Source: Planctomycetota bacterium
GTDB taxonomy: Bacteria > Planctomycetota > UBA1135 > JACQFD01
Direction of reading: 5' to 3'
Assembly (NCBI GenBank): GCA_016200225.1
Contig: JACQFD010000029.1
Location: 1-64,000, forward strand
Length of the DNA: 64,000 bases
Positions 51,729 to 62,900 of the stretch are shown piece after piece. Below the pieces are notes generated by a model. The model did not search any database and was not told the origin of the DNA. It worked only from the letters and a program-made list of their open reading frames with translations. The translations under genes and the position numbers were made by a program. The number at the start of each line of letters is the position of its first letter. The stretch's first letter is position 1.

Positions 51729-53144
51729 TTATCGGTTATTTGTAGTGGTTTTCGCCGCCGCCGCGTCGAGACCGAGCACGCGGCGGACCTCGTTGCGCAA
51801 TGCGAAGGCTTCGAATCGAAGGTCGGCGGCGCGCAGGACGAGTTCGGTGTGCGTCCGGCGCGCAAGTAACAGATCGGTGAGGCTCAACTGACCGCGGTTG
51901 TAGGCCGCGAGCGTCGTGTCGAGAATGTTCTGCGATTTTGGAATATTCGTAATCTGGATGACCTGGAGCATGGAATCTAACAATTGCTTTTTTTGTAATA
52001 ACGACGACGCCTGCGCGCGCGCCTCCCCGAGCGCGGCCATTTTTGTTTGTATCATTTCGGACGCGTGCTCGCGGGCTTTCTCGGACGCGAATTGCCCGCG
52101 GTCGAACAGCGGAATCTCGACGCCGACCGTGAGCGCGAGCGTGTTCGCCTGATTCCCCGCTTCTGTTAAATTGTCGTGAAGAAATGTTATTCCGATCTGC
52201 GGGTCCGGAATGGATTTGTTATTTGCCAGTTCCTCGTCCTTGCGCGCCGCGTTCGCCGCGAAGTCGAGCGCCGCGATGTCCGGACGCGCCTCGATCGCCG
52301 CCTCCCACTGGTCGCCGTTCGCGGGCACGGCCGCGGCGACCTCGAGGATTCCCGCGTCGTCCGATGTTAACGATGCCTCGACGCCGAGCAGCGTGCGAAT
52401 GGTTGCATTCGTTTCCTCCAAATCGGCGCGCAGCTCCGGAATCTCCAATTCATGAATTGAAGTATCCAGCGCGAGCCGGTCGAAATCGTTGCCGCTGATG
52501 TCGCCGTGCCGGAGGCGCGTTTCCTCCAATTGTAACACCTGCCTGCCCGCGGCGGCGGTCTCTTCGAGTAAATTTAACTTTGCTTTGAGAAACACCGCGC
52601 GCCCGAGCGCCAGCCGCGCGTCGGCCACGCGTTCGCCGAGCGTCGAATAATAATTCTGCAACGCCGACTCGGCCGTGAGGCGCGCCGATTCGATGCGCGG
52701 CGCGCGCTTGCCGATTTCGAACGTCTGCTGAAGTCCGATCGAATAATTTTGCGAAGTGTTCCACCCGAGATTCGACGGATTTTTCGGACCGAGGTTGACG
52801 CCGCCGAAACCGACGGACGCGGACGGATTTAAATACAATTCGCTTTGTTTATGATCGGCCCGCGACTGCGCGACGCGCGCGCGCGCGGCCGCGAGTTCGC
52901 CGTTGTACGATTCGAGCCGGCGGACGAGACCGTCCGTATCATTAAGAAGAGGACCCGCCTGAAAAGCCTGAATCGCGGCGGCCCCGGAGGACGGGCGCGA
53001 GTCGGTGCCCGGCGCGTCCGACGATGTTAATGAAACCGGACGGGCGGAGGCGCAGGATGAAAGATACAATACGGGCGCGAGAATATAATTAAATATACAT
53101 CGCGCGTTGCGAGCCGACGCGGGCGCGCTTCGAACCATGGGCAT
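51729..53144 (-). CDS. Outer-membrane efflux protein, TolC/CzcC family
   Basis: The 471-aa lipoprotein has a hydrophobic stretch followed by the lipobox LYLSSC. Two long OEP helical-hairpin repeats follow: 'RLESYNGELAAARARVAQSRADHKQSELYLNPSASVGFGGV' and a second in the C-terminal half (EKAREHASEMIQTKMAALGEARAQASSLLQKKQ). It forms the trimeric exit duct for the CzcA/CzcB-type pump encoded downstream. The operon reads from here towards lower coordinates. A 176-bp region lies between it and the upstream small membrane protein; no gene seen. Confidence 0.9.
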   Translation of the reverse strand: MPMVRSAPASARNARCIFNYILAPVLYLSSCASARPVSLTSSDAPGTDSRPSSGAAAIQAFQAGPLLNDTDGLVRRLESYNGELAAARARVAQSRADHKQSELYLNPSASVGFGGVNLGPKNPSNLGWNTSQNYSIGLQQTFEIGKRAPRIESARLTAESALQNYYSTLGERVADARLALGRAVFLKAKLNLLEETAAAGRQVLQLEETRLRHGDISGNDFDRLALDTSIHELEIPELRADLEETNATIRTLLGVEASLTSDDAGILEVAAAVPANGDQWEAAIEARPDIAALDFAANAARKDEELANNKSIPDPQIGITFLHDNLTEAGNQANTLALTVGVEIPLFDRGQFASEKAREHASEMIQTKMAALGEARAQASSLLQKKQLLDSMLQVIQITNIPKSQNILDTTLAAYNRGQLSLTDLLLARRTHTELVLRAADLRFEAFALRNEVRRVLGLDAAAAKTTTNNR

Positions 53145-53320
53145 GGCGTATTCCCGAATGCAACGAGAACGGTGGGTTGGCTTGGCCGCGGCGCGGACGG
53201 AGTGCTCCGCGCCCGTTCGCGAAAGGATTTTCGCGTTCCAACTCCGCAGGGCCGGCGCCGGACGGCGCGGATTCGCGCCATCGCGCGAATCGTCATTCGT
53301 CGCCTCCGCGGATTATTTAA

Positions 53321-53815
53321 CTAACAAACGGCCGGCGGCGGAACGGATCGCGCTCCGTGATTACAAATAAGGACTTCATCCACGATTCGGCGGACCGGCG
53401 GCGCGTCCGGATCGATGTTCGGCTCGGATTTCGGAACCGCCGTCCGAATGATAAAAAGTTGAACTGTATCGAATACGCCGGGAGCGTGCTGGTTCGTTAT
53501 ATTCGCGAAGGCGGGAGCATGGTCGACGGCGCATTTATTTACAATTCCGGCGTGGCGCGACCCCGAGTCGTTTTCGTCCTGTTTCGGCAACGTTGCGGAA
53601 TCCGGCGGCGGCTCCTCCTGATCGTCGTTATCATTATCGTCGCTCGCGGAATCCAAATCCTCGAGCGAAACGCCGGCAAATTCGGCCTCGGAAATCCGGT
53701 AATCGCGGCGCGAATTTTCGATTCTCCCGAAAACTAATATTAATGTTGCAAACAGCAAAACCGCGGTCAATAAAGCCGCGGAAGTAAGCCATCGCGATCG
53801 GGGGAGTGCGCGCAA
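53321..53815 (-). CDS. Hypothetical single-TM protein upstream of the efflux operon
   Basis: The 164-aa product has a TM segment LTSAALLTAVLLFATLILVFG near the N-terminus. An acidic, low-complexity stretch follows (DSASDDNDNDDQEEPPPDS), then a His-containing part with AVDHAPAFANITNQHAPG. I see no known domain. The start is uncertain; TTG 53815 gives the TM at the N-terminus, and the open frame continues to 53914 into the topA upstream region. Small acidic or His-rich proteins often precede czc operons, so a metal-related role is conceivable. Confidence 0.5.
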   Translation of the reverse strand: MRALPRSRWLTSAALLTAVLLFATLILVFGRIENSRRDYRISEAEFAGVSLEDLDSASDDNDNDDQEEPPPDSATLPKQDENDSGSRHAGIVNKCAVDHAPAFANITNQHAPGVFDTVQLFIIRTAVPKSEPNIDPDAPPVRRIVDEVLICNHGARSVPPPAVC

Positions 53816-54055
53816 TTTACAAAAAACCAAGGACTGAAACGTCGCACCCGGCACGGCTGTTTGCGCCCGCTTGCGATTCCCTTCGAACCTTCGACCCCCT
53901 CGTTTTCCCTCCAACTCCCCGCACTCCTACACGTTTGTTGGAAGGTCGTCGCCTCCGAGGTAAACGGAGAGTGCTTCGGCGTCGAAGGCTTGACTTTCCA
54001 GCGGGTCGTGCCCGATATCGCGGGCGCCCGCACTCCCGTCGGGCTGCACGACCCC

Positions 54056-56737
54056 ATGCCGAAGCCTCTCGTTATTGTTGAATCTCCCGCCAAAGCGCGA
54101 ACCATCAGCCGGTTCCTCGGCCCGTCGTACGAAGTCGAAGCCAGCATCGGCCACATTCGCGACCTTCCACGCGGCGCGTCGGAGATTCCCGCGAAATTGA
54201 AGAAAGAGAAGTGGGCGCGGCTCGGCGTCGACGTTGACCACAATTTCGAGCCGCTTTATGTCGTGCCGGACGATCGAAAAGACCAACTGAAGAAACTGAA
54301 GGCGCTTCTCGACAAGGCGACCGAATTGTATCTTGCGACCGACGAGGACCGCGAAGGCGAGGCGATTTCGTGGCATTTATTGGAAGTATTGAAACCGCGG
54401 CGCGATCTGCCGGTGAAGCGCCTCGTTTTTCATGAAATAACAAAAGACGCGATCCAGGACGCGCTCGCGCATCCGCGCTCGATCGACGAAAATTTAGTTT
54501 CGGCGCAGGAGACGCGGCGCATCGTCGACCGGCTTTATGGTTATGAAGTGTCGCCGTTGTTATGGAAAAAAATCCGCCCGCAGCTTTCCGCGGGACGCGT
54601 GCAAAGCGTCGCCGTCCGTCTCGTCGTCGAGCGCGAGCGCGAGCGCATGGCGTTTCGCGAATCGGAGTATTGGGATCTCGCGGCGACGTTCCGAAAGTTA
54701 AATTTACCGAACGGCTACTCGGGCCCCGTTTCGTTCGACGCGACGCTCATCGCGATCGAAAACGCGCGCGTCGCCACCGGGAAGGATTTCGACGATAAAG
54801 GTAATATTAAGGATAAATCGCTCGCGCACCTCGACCGGGCGCGCGCGAATCAACTCTGCGAAGCGCTCGCGAATGCCGCGTTCCGCGTGGCGTCGATCGA
54901 GGAAAAACAGCGCGCGGACCGCCCCTACGCGCCGTTTACTACTAGTACGCTGCAGCAGGAGTCGAACCGCCGGTTGCGCTTCAGCGCGCGCCGCACGATG
55001 TCGGCCGCGCAAAAACTGTATGAAAACGGTTTTATTACTTATATGCGCACCGACTCGACCTCGCTCTCCGAGCAGGCCATTCGCGCGGCGCGGCGGCTGA
55101 TCGAGGATCAGTACGGACGCGAGTATCTTCCCGCGTCGCCGCGACACTACGAAACAAAAGTAAAGAATGCGCAGGAGGCCCACGAGGCGATCCGCCCCGC
55201 GGGCACCGATTTCCGCCCGCTCGATTCGACCGCGTCGCTCGGATACGACGAGCAGAAATTGTATGAATTGATCTGGAAGCGCACGGTGGCTTCGCAAATG
55301 AACGACGCGCGCGTCCGGCAGACGACGGTGATTGTCACGGCGCCCGCGTCGGGATTCGGTAATGTTAAATTTACAGCCAGCGGCAAAACGATCGAATTCC
55401 CCGGATTTTTGCGCGCCTACGTCGAAGGCAGCGACAACCCCGAGGACGCGCTCGCCGACCGCGAGGTCGTGCTGCCGCCGCTCGCGCGCGAGGAATCGTT
55501 AAAATGCGAAAAACTCGGCGCCGAAACGCACAAAACGCAACCGCCGGCGCGGCTCACCGAGGCGACGATCGTTAAAGAACTCGAGGCGCGCGGCATCGGC
55601 CGCCCGTCGACGTACGCGTCGATCATCGAGACGATTCTCGATCGCGGATATGTATTCAAAAAAGGAAATTCGCTCGTTCCCACGTTCACCGCATTTGTAG
55701 TGATTCGCCTGCTCGAACGTTACTTATCGCATTTGGTGGATTATGCATTCACCGCGAAAATGGAAGACGATCTCGACGCGATTTCGCTCGGCCAGCAAAC
55801 CTCGCTCGATTATTTAAAACAATTTTATCACGGCGGAAAAGTCGACGGCCGCGCCATCGCCGGCCTTAAAGAAATATTACTAAAAGTCGCGGACGAAATC
55901 GACCCGCGCGAGGCGTGCGGCATCGCGCTCGGCAAGGGCGCGGACGGCGTCGCAGTCGAGGCGCGCGTCGGCCGCTACGGTCCGTTCCTCAGTTGGGGCG
56001 AGAAACGCTCGAGCATTCCCGACGAAACCGCGCCCGAAGACTTAACATTGGCGCGCGCGGTCGAAATGTTAGCAAAAGCGGCCGAGGGGCCGCGCGTACT
56101 CGGCGTCGATCCCGCGAGCGGCGAACCGGTCGCGGTGAAAACCGGGCGCTTCGGTCCGTATTTTCAAATCGGGGGCGGCAACGGCGGCGACAAAAAGAAA
56201 GAAAAGCCGAAAATGGCTTCTTTACTAAAAGACCAATCGCCGGAAACTGTAACATTGGAGGAGGCGCTCTCCGTCCTCGCGCTCCCAAGGACCATCGGCG
56301 CGCATCCGGAATCGGGCGAGGACGTCGTCGCGGCTTCGGGACGATTCGGACCTTATATCAAATGCGGAAAGGACACGCGCTCGATTCCCGAGACGAATTC
56401 GCCGATCCGCATCACGCTCGCCGAGGCGCTCGAATTGTTAAAAGCGCCGAAGACCGGCTTGCGCGGCCGTGGCCGCGGCGCGCCCGGCGCCGCCGCGAAG
56501 AATGCAAAGATTCTCGGAAAGAGTAATATTACAGAAAAAGACGTAAAATTGCTCGACGGCCGCTTCGGCCCCTACGTCACCGACGGCGTCACGAACGCGT
56601 CGCTGCCGAAGGGCATCGCGCCCGACGAAATCACGATCGAAAAAGCGCTCGAATTGCTCGCCGAACGCGCGGCAAAAGGCCCATCCAAGCGGCGCGGCCG
56701 CGGACGCGGCAGAGCGGCGGCGGCGACGAAAAAGTAA
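54056..56737 (+). CDS. topA: DNA topoisomerase I (type IA)
   Basis: The 893-aa product starts MPKPLVIVESPAKARTISRF, the Toprim opening, with TDEDREGEAISWH (metal-binding Asp residues) next. The active-site Tyr is in FITYMRTDSTSLS. 'ERGIGRPSTYA'-like LEARGIGRPSTYASI follows. The C-terminal ~220 residues are four topoisomerase C-terminal repeats of the 'GRFGPYI' type (VGRYGPFLSW, TGRFGPYFQIG, SGRFGPYIKCG, DGRFGPYVTDG), without the C4 zinc fingers of E. coli TopA. It ends with a basic Arg/Ala tail. The in-frame extension to 53861 is unlikely; 54056 is the family start. Confidence 0.95.
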   Translation: MPKPLVIVESPAKARTISRFLGPSYEVEASIGHIRDLPRGASEIPAKLKKEKWARLGVDVDHNFEPLYVVPDDRKDQLKKLKALLDKATELYLATDEDREGEAISWHLLEVLKPRRDLPVKRLVFHEITKDAIQDALAHPRSIDENLVSAQETRRIVDRLYGYEVSPLLWKKIRPQLSAGRVQSVAVRLVVERERERMAFRESEYWDLAATFRKLNLPNGYSGPVSFDATLIAIENARVATGKDFDDKGNIKDKSLAHLDRARANQLCEALANAAFRVASIEEKQRADRPYAPFTTSTLQQESNRRLRFSARRTMSAAQKLYENGFITYMRTDSTSLSEQAIRAARRLIEDQYGREYLPASPRHYETKVKNAQEAHEAIRPAGTDFRPLDSTASLGYDEQKLYELIWKRTVASQMNDARVRQTTVIVTAPASGFGNVKFTASGKTIEFPGFLRAYVEGSDNPEDALADREVVLPPLAREESLKCEKLGAETHKTQPPARLTEATIVKELEARGIGRPSTYASIIETILDRGYVFKKGNSLVPTFTAFVVIRLLERYLSHLVDYAFTAKMEDDLDAISLGQQTSLDYLKQFYHGGKVDGRAIAGLKEILLKVADEIDPREACGIALGKGADGVAVEARVGRYGPFLSWGEKRSSIPDETAPEDLTLARAVEMLAKAAEGPRVLGVDPASGEPVAVKTGRFGPYFQIGGGNGGDKKKEKPKMASLLKDQSPETVTLEEALSVLALPRTIGAHPESGEDVVAASGRFGPYIKCGKDTRSIPETNSPIRITLAEALELLKAPKTGLRGRGRGAPGAAAKNAKILGKSNITEKDVKLLDGRFGPYVTDGVTNASLPKGIAPDEITIEKALELLAERAAKGPSKRRGRGRGRAAAATKK

Positions 56738-56807
56738 AGTTGTTTCGACGCGGACGCCCTCCGATGATGGGCGCGCGCCGCCGTTTTGCGGCGCCCCCCA
56801 AGCAATC

Positions 56808-58091
56808 ATGAACGACGCGGCAGAGAAACATCCGAAGGCGCTTTATGTATTATTTTCCACGGAGATGTGGGAGCGATTCAGTTTTTACTCCGTCGGCGGA
56901 ATGCTATTATTATATTTAACGAACTATTTTAAGTGGAGCGAACCTGACGCGATCGTTTTTGTCAATTGGTACACCGCGCTCGTTTATGCATCTCCGCTCA
57001 TCGGCGGCTGGCTCGCGGATCGATTCTTGGGTTATCGAAAAAGCGTTTATATCGGCGGCGCGTTCTTCATCGCCGGGCACACGCTGTTCGCGGGAGGAAC
57101 GCTCGCATACACGTACGCGGCGCTCGCTTGTTTGATCATAGGAAATGGATTTTTCAAACCCAATGTTTCGACGATGGTGGGAAATTTATATTCCACCGGA
57201 AGCAAACTCAAGGATCGGGCTTTTAGTATATTTTATACCGGAATTAATATCGGCGCGATGCTCGGGCCGATCGCGTGCGAAATTCTGCGCGAGAAATTCA
57301 AAGATAACAGCCAGCAGGGATTCGATCGCGCGTTCAACGCGGCGGCGTTCGGCATGGTCCTCGCGATGATTATATTTACTGTTTTCCGCTCGGCGATTCC
57401 CGAGCGCGCGGCCAACCCTTCGCGCGTTGCATCGACCGAACCGACCGAACATCATCCCGTCGACGACGTGCCCGAGTGGAAACGGGTGGTTGCGCTCACG
57501 CTCGTTTGCGCCGTCGGAGTCGTTTTCTGGATTCTATTCTGGCAGAGCAATACAACACTCACGCTCTGGGCGGAGCATAATACCGATTGGAATGTCTCCG
57601 GGATCATTTCGAACGCGATCAATCCTGGATTTATTATAATCTTCGGATTTTTATTGTCATTTTTCTTTAAATATCTCGCGAAACGAGGGCTCGAGCCGTC
57701 GACGCCCGCGAAAATGACATTCGGGCTATTCTTTGCATCGTTGGCGACCGCGATTCTGTTCGTTGCGGCGACGGTCGGCGGCAATACCGGTAAGGTTTCG
57801 CCCACATGGTTGTTCGCGGCCTATGCGTGCATTTCCGTCGGGGAAATTCTGTTGTCCGCGATGGGCCTTTCATTAGTATCCAAAGTCGCGCCGCCGAGAT
57901 TCCGCGGCGTCCTCATGGGCGGATGGTTTCTATCCATTTCAATCGGCGCGAAATTCGCCGACATTGGGCAATATTGGGCGCAATGGTCGCATTCTTACTT
58001 TTTCGCCGTGCTCACCGGAATGGCGCTCGCCGGCACATTGGTATTATTTCTGATGCTTCGCTTTCTGCGCAAGTCGATGCCCGGAATCTAA
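56808..58091 (+). CDS. POT/PTR-family proton-dependent oligopeptide transporter
   Basis: The 427-aa MFS protein has the POT signatures: 'STEMWERFSFYSVGGMLLLYLTNYF' at the N-terminus, 'SPLIGGWLADRFLGYRKSVYIGG' and FFKPNVSTMVGNLY. About 12 TM helices are visible. It imports di- and tripeptides with protons. The usual ExxERFxYY is ExWERFSFY here. The gene follows topA after 70 bp but is probably separately transcribed. Confidence 0.9.
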   Translation: MNDAAEKHPKALYVLFSTEMWERFSFYSVGGMLLLYLTNYFKWSEPDAIVFVNWYTALVYASPLIGGWLADRFLGYRKSVYIGGAFFIAGHTLFAGGTLAYTYAALACLIIGNGFFKPNVSTMVGNLYSTGSKLKDRAFSIFYTGINIGAMLGPIACEILREKFKDNSQQGFDRAFNAAAFGMVLAMIIFTVFRSAIPERAANPSRVASTEPTEHHPVDDVPEWKRVVALTLVCAVGVVFWILFWQSNTTLTLWAEHNTDWNVSGIISNAINPGFIIIFGFLLSFFFKYLAKRGLEPSTPAKMTFGLFFASLATAILFVAATVGGNTGKVSPTWLFAAYACISVGEILLSAMGLSLVSKVAPPRFRGVLMGGWFLSISIGAKFADIGQYWAQWSHSYFFAVLTGMALAGTLVLFLMLRFLRKSMPGI

Positions 58092-58100
58092 ATAAACAAC

Positions 58101-59510
58101 TCACGCCACCTTCTTCGCGAAGATCCTTCCGGCGAATTCGCGCCAGAGTTGCAGATCCTCTTTTTGTATTAAAATGACCTTCAAAAGCGGATTTCCGGAG
58201 ATTCTCGAATAGTATACAACTGTAAAGATTCCGACGATTCCCATGGCGAGCGAACTGCAGGCGGCGGAGACGGAGATGTCGCGCCAGCCGAATACCATGA
58301 TTGCGAAAAAGTTAAATATGGCGAGCAGGAAAAACGCAGCGCCGCTCAGAATCGGCACGAGGTTGATCTCTCCGCGCGCCATCAAATCCGTTTGCAACAC
58401 TTTGAAGAATGTAAACAATACCGACGACGTCAGCATGATGCGAATCGTCGGCACGGCTTTCACATAGCGCGGCCAGAGGAATGTGACAAAAATTTCGGCC
58501 ATCACGCCGATCGCGAGCGCGCCGCAGAAAGTCGCAAATACTACATTTCTGCAGACGATCGGCGTGAACCACTTGCGATCGTTCGAACTCTGCGTCGCCA
58601 TGCGATTGGCAAGAATCATGTGGAGCGCCTCCGGCAACTGCCAGACGGCCGTCATCGCCGAAACCGCCAAAGTGTAATAACCGAGATCCTCTTCCGAGAA
58701 TTGTTGCCAGTTCAGAAAATACGGCGTCGCGTAGAACGTGCAGCACTGGAACACGTCGCGAAAGTACGGACGCGCGCCGAAGCGCAGCGCCTTTTTTAAT
58801 ATTTCAAAATCGAGCGACGGCCGCAACCGCACGATATTTCGTAACAAAAACACGGTCACCGTGGAGCTGACCGTCCACTTGACGACGTGCGCGAACACCA
58901 TGCCTGTTACAAACCACTGCGGATTGGTTCTGAACTTTTCGGGACCGACCGCGAAATATAACGTAAAAAACGTCGATACATAAATTCCGGTCGGCAGGAA
59001 TTGTATAAAGTTGAATCCTATGATTCTGCCCGCCGCCACCTGCGTCGCGTTCAAATACGAAGTCGCGAGCTGCAGCGGACACGTCGCGAGCACGAGCGCG
59101 ACGTGCCACGGTTCGATGATACTTTTATGCTGTTCGGAAAAGTACGCCGGTAAAAAAAGACTGCACACGATCGCGACCGACGCGCTCATGCAGATGCCGA
59201 GCGTCAACAACGACGACGTGATGCGTTCGACGGGAATGTTGCCGCGGTCGGGATGATACAAAATCGCGGTCGCGAATCCCATATTACTAAATACGATGAG
59301 AAACGTCGCGAGCAGATTGGTAACAAGTTCGGCGGGCCCTTTCACGTCCGGCGGAATGATCCGCGGCATGATGAGCATCGTTATAATTACCAATACCTGC
59401 GTCGCGGCCTGCGCGATCAGCGAAATGGCCGCCTGATTCGCGAATTTCATGCGCGGCCGCGCCGCCGGCGGGCCGTGGCTCGCATTGTCCGCGACCGCTT
59501 CCTGAATCAT
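58101..59510 (-). CDS. Oligosaccharide/polysaccharide flippase (MOP superfamily)
   Basis: The 469-aa membrane protein has about 12-14 TM helices, starting MIQEAVADNASHG. Early features are ANQAAISLIAQAATQVLVII and PRIIPPDVKGPAELVTNLLATF, typical of Wzx/MATE-like flippases that move undecaprenyl-linked sugars across the membrane. The start codon overlaps the stop of the Rieske gene by one base (TAATG), indicating translational coupling, although the two functions seem unrelated. The frame extends upstream to 59603, but the overlap start fits. Confidence 0.8.
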   Translation of the reverse strand: MIQEAVADNASHGPPAARPRMKFANQAAISLIAQAATQVLVIITMLIMPRIIPPDVKGPAELVTNLLATFLIVFSNMGFATAILYHPDRGNIPVERITSSLLTLGICMSASVAIVCSLFLPAYFSEQHKSIIEPWHVALVLATCPLQLATSYLNATQVAAGRIIGFNFIQFLPTGIYVSTFFTLYFAVGPEKFRTNPQWFVTGMVFAHVVKWTVSSTVTVFLLRNIVRLRPSLDFEILKKALRFGARPYFRDVFQCCTFYATPYFLNWQQFSEEDLGYYTLAVSAMTAVWQLPEALHMILANRMATQSSNDRKWFTPIVCRNVVFATFCGALAIGVMAEIFVTFLWPRYVKAVPTIRIMLTSSVLFTFFKVLQTDLMARGEINLVPILSGAAFFLLAIFNFFAIMVFGWRDISVSAACSSLAMGIVGIFTVVYYSRISGNPLLKVILIQKEDLQLWREFAGRIFAKKVA

Positions 59511-59815
59511 TATATTCCGACTTCGACGACGCCGTTGTTGACGCGCGTTTCGAACGTGGCGACACTGAACGGCCGCCCGTCCGCGCTTCCGCCGGAATTG
59601 CAATCATACTGAAATCCATGCCACGGGCACGTGACAACCGTGCCGCTCAAGTCGCCTTCGCCAAGCGGTCCGCCGCGGTGCGGGCAGGTGTTCGACAACG
59701 CTTTGAACACGCCGCCAACGTTAAATAATGCAATGTTCACGCCGTTTACAGTTACGGTCTTGCCTTTTCCGGCCGGAATGTCGGAGACTTTGCAAGCGGT
59801 TTGGAATTGTGGCAT
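59510..59815 (-). CDS. Rieske 2Fe-2S ferredoxin
   Basis: The 101-aa product has both Rieske ligand motifs: CPHRGGPL (CxH) and CPWHGFQYDC (CxxH). It starts MPQFQTACKV. It resembles NirD or dioxygenase-associated ferredoxins that carry electrons for an oxygenase or other redox partner, none of which is adjacent. The first Met in this frame at 59917 would add a non-homologous extension, so I use 59815. Confidence 0.9.
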   Translation of the reverse strand: MPQFQTACKVSDIPAGKGKTVTVNGVNIALFNVGGVFKALSNTCPHRGGPLGEGDLSGTVVTCPWHGFQYDCNSGGSADGRPFSVATFETRVNNGVVEVGI

Positions 59816-59981
59816 TTGAATGCGCGATTTTCGTTTTGTATATATTGATGGGGAGCGGCCGCCGGTTGCCTCTGGAAATCGCCGCGGTTCGACATCACGA
59901 TATCGTCGTTCCAGCATTCGCGATTCAAACTTGCAATACGAGCGGACACTTTTGAAAATTAGTTATAGACGCTGAACGGAC

Positions 59982-62900
59982 ATGCCTCAACGCCGCTACG
60001 CTTTCGTTTCGCTGCAGGCGACCGGGCCCGACGCGCGCCACGACCACGTATTCCGGCTCGCCGCGCGCATTCCCGACGGCACGGGCGCGGCCGCGTCGAT
60101 CGACTGGCTCGCGAACCCGCTTCCCGATCGCGATCCGTCGATTCGCGAGGCGGTCTCGTCGCGTTTGCATCGAATGTACGGCGTCTCCGCGAAGGACTTT
60201 GAAGGGCGGAGCGCGGCGGCGACGATTTTTCCAGAGTTTCGCGAACGCCTCGGCGACCGCGCGATTATTACTTATGACCGCGAGAGCTGCCTGCGCTGGT
60301 GGCTCGAACTCGAACGCAAATGTGCGGGCGACGGCGGCGACGCGCACTCCGATTTCAACGCGGATTTTACAATTCCGACGATCGTCGGCGTCGCCGATCT
60401 CGCGCAACTCGTGCTTCCGGGGCGGCGGAGCGCGGACCGCGAATCGTTTTTACAATTGGCGTTCGCGCCGGGTACCGGGCCGCGCGGCGATCCGTCGCCT
60501 TCGGAGATCGAACAATTGCTCGGCGCGCTCTGTTGCGCGTTTTTATCAAAAAACGACGAAGAATTAACATTGGCCTCGAGCGGCCTCGCGCACGTGATCC
60601 AACAATTGCGCGGAACCGATCCCGCGGCGGCGGCGACATTCGAAACGTGCGTGGATTTGTTAGATCGTCCGTCCGCGTGGCGCACGCGCGACGCGGGACT
60701 CTTTCCGGCGGCCGCCGAACTCGTCGACGGGATTCTATCGGCGCACGCGGGCGAGGCCGTGGAAGCGATTATTGCATTTGCGTCGGCGAAACCGCGCATC
60801 GCGGCCGATCTCGAAGCGTTATTATTAAACGATCCGGTCGACGACGCGACGACCGCGCCCGTCGAATTGACAGAAACGGATAAAGCAATTTTAGATTTAA
60901 CATTCGAGGAACTTCTACCCCGCGAAATCGCCCAACTCACGCGAACCTCCGATCCCCGCGCGTTTTATCGTAAACATCAACACGAACTCGCGCGCAGAAT
61001 TCTGGACGCGCTCGCCGGATCCGGTTGTTTACTGATCGACGCGCCGACGGGAACGGGCAAGACGATGGCGTATTTGATACCGGCGCTTTTGTGGACGCTC
61101 CGCGCCAGGACGCGCATCGGAATATCAACATTTACGATCGCGCTGCAGGAGCAGGTATTCGACCGCGAATTGCCGCGCGCGCTCGGCATTCTCCGCCGCG
61201 CGGGAGCGATTACAAATCAAAACCCCGTCCGCGTATCGTTATTAAAAGGGCGCGAGCGTTATTTGTGCCTTCGGGCGCTGGAATCCGCCGCGCCCTCTCC
61301 CGACGACACCGCCGAGGATTGGCTGGCATGGATCGTTCTCGCGCTGTTCGCGCTCGACGATCCCGACGGCGATCTCGACCGCATCGCGCGAAAATTACCG
61401 TTCTGGATGGAACAAAAACGCGCGGGCGAAGCCGCGCTCGGGCGGTTGATTAACGAAGTGCACAGCCGCTATACGTGTTGCGAATCCGCGGCCGATCGTA
61501 AACGTTGCGGCGCGCGCGTCTCGCGCCGGCGCGCGGAACGCAGCCACGTTGTCGTCACCAATCATGCGTTCGCGCTGCGCGATCCGTTGTTTTTGAGAAA
61601 TATCATATTCGACGAATGCGATCATTTACATTCGCAGGCGCGCGGCGCGGCGAGCGTCGAATTATCATTTAAATCGATGCGCGACGACCTCGAATCGATC
61701 GCGGGCCCGACGCAGCACGCGCAGCGCGACGGCCGGCACGCCGGTCGCGGATTATTACCAAAAATCGAAAAAATCGTATCGCAAAGAAGCATCCTCGCGG
61801 CGCAGCCCGCCGGCGCGAGCCTGCAGGCCGCGCGCGCCGCGGCCGACCGCATGCTCGCCGCGCTCGCGCGGCTCGAACGGCTCGGAAGCGAATATTTAGA
61901 ATACTCCGGAAAGAAACGCGCGGAGGGCGGATTCGAAAATCACCTCGGCTTTCAACAATTCGCCGCGGAGCAGACTTCGACCGATGCATTGAAGCAGGCG
62001 CGCGGCGATTTGGTTTTGCATATTTCCGAGCTCTCGGGGATTTGTAAGGAACTTTGCGCGGTCGTGGACGCCAGCGGCGATCCACAGGCGCCCCGCGTTC
62101 GCGCGCGGCTGATGCTCGCCGCGGTCGACCTCGCCGAATACGCGCTCGATTTGCAAACGTGGCTTCCAATTGTAGAAAACGAGATCAAATTCGATCCGAA
62201 TTGTTTTTACGATCTCGAATTGGAAACGGGCCGCGGACGCCAGTCGCTCGTCGCGCGCGAAACGATATTATTACCGAACCGGTGGCTCGCCGATCGTTAT
62301 TATCCGTCGCTCCAGTCGATGATATTTCTTTCCGCGTCGACGTTCTTGCAGGACGGATTCGATTTGACGCGCGGCTATCTCGGCCTCGAATTATTAGAAG
62401 CGGGAACGCCCGAGCGCGCGCCGCGCGCCGTGGCGACGCATCAGTCGCCGCAGACGTTCGATTATTCGCGAATATTATTAGCGATCCCCGACGACGTGCC
62501 GGAAACGTCCTTCGGAACCGCCGGCGGCCGCGCCGCGTTCGATCGATATCTCGAACAATTTCTGAGGCACCTCGCCGAGCGCACGCGCGGTCGAATGTTA
62601 GTGTTATTGACAAATTTACAACAATGCCGCGCCCTCGGACGCGCGCTCGAACCGTATTTTAACGATCGGTGCATTCCGTTTTTCTGGCAGGGCATGGAAG
62701 GCCGCATGAAGGAGGAGTTGCCGCGGCTTTTCCGCTCGTCGGACGGCGGCGTCTTGATGGGTGTCGACACGTTCTGGTACGGCGTCGATTTTCCGGGCGA
62801 TTTATTAGAATATCTCGTGATTGCTAAATTACCATTCGGCGCGCTCGATCGTTATACTCAAGCCCAGGAAGCGTCGCTCGGCAAACCGATTTATCAAAAA

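Noticed and set aside
53861-54055. Upstream in-frame extension of topA
   Set aside because: The family starts at MPKPLVIVESPAKA. The extension is Pro/Ser/Leu-rich and not homologous.
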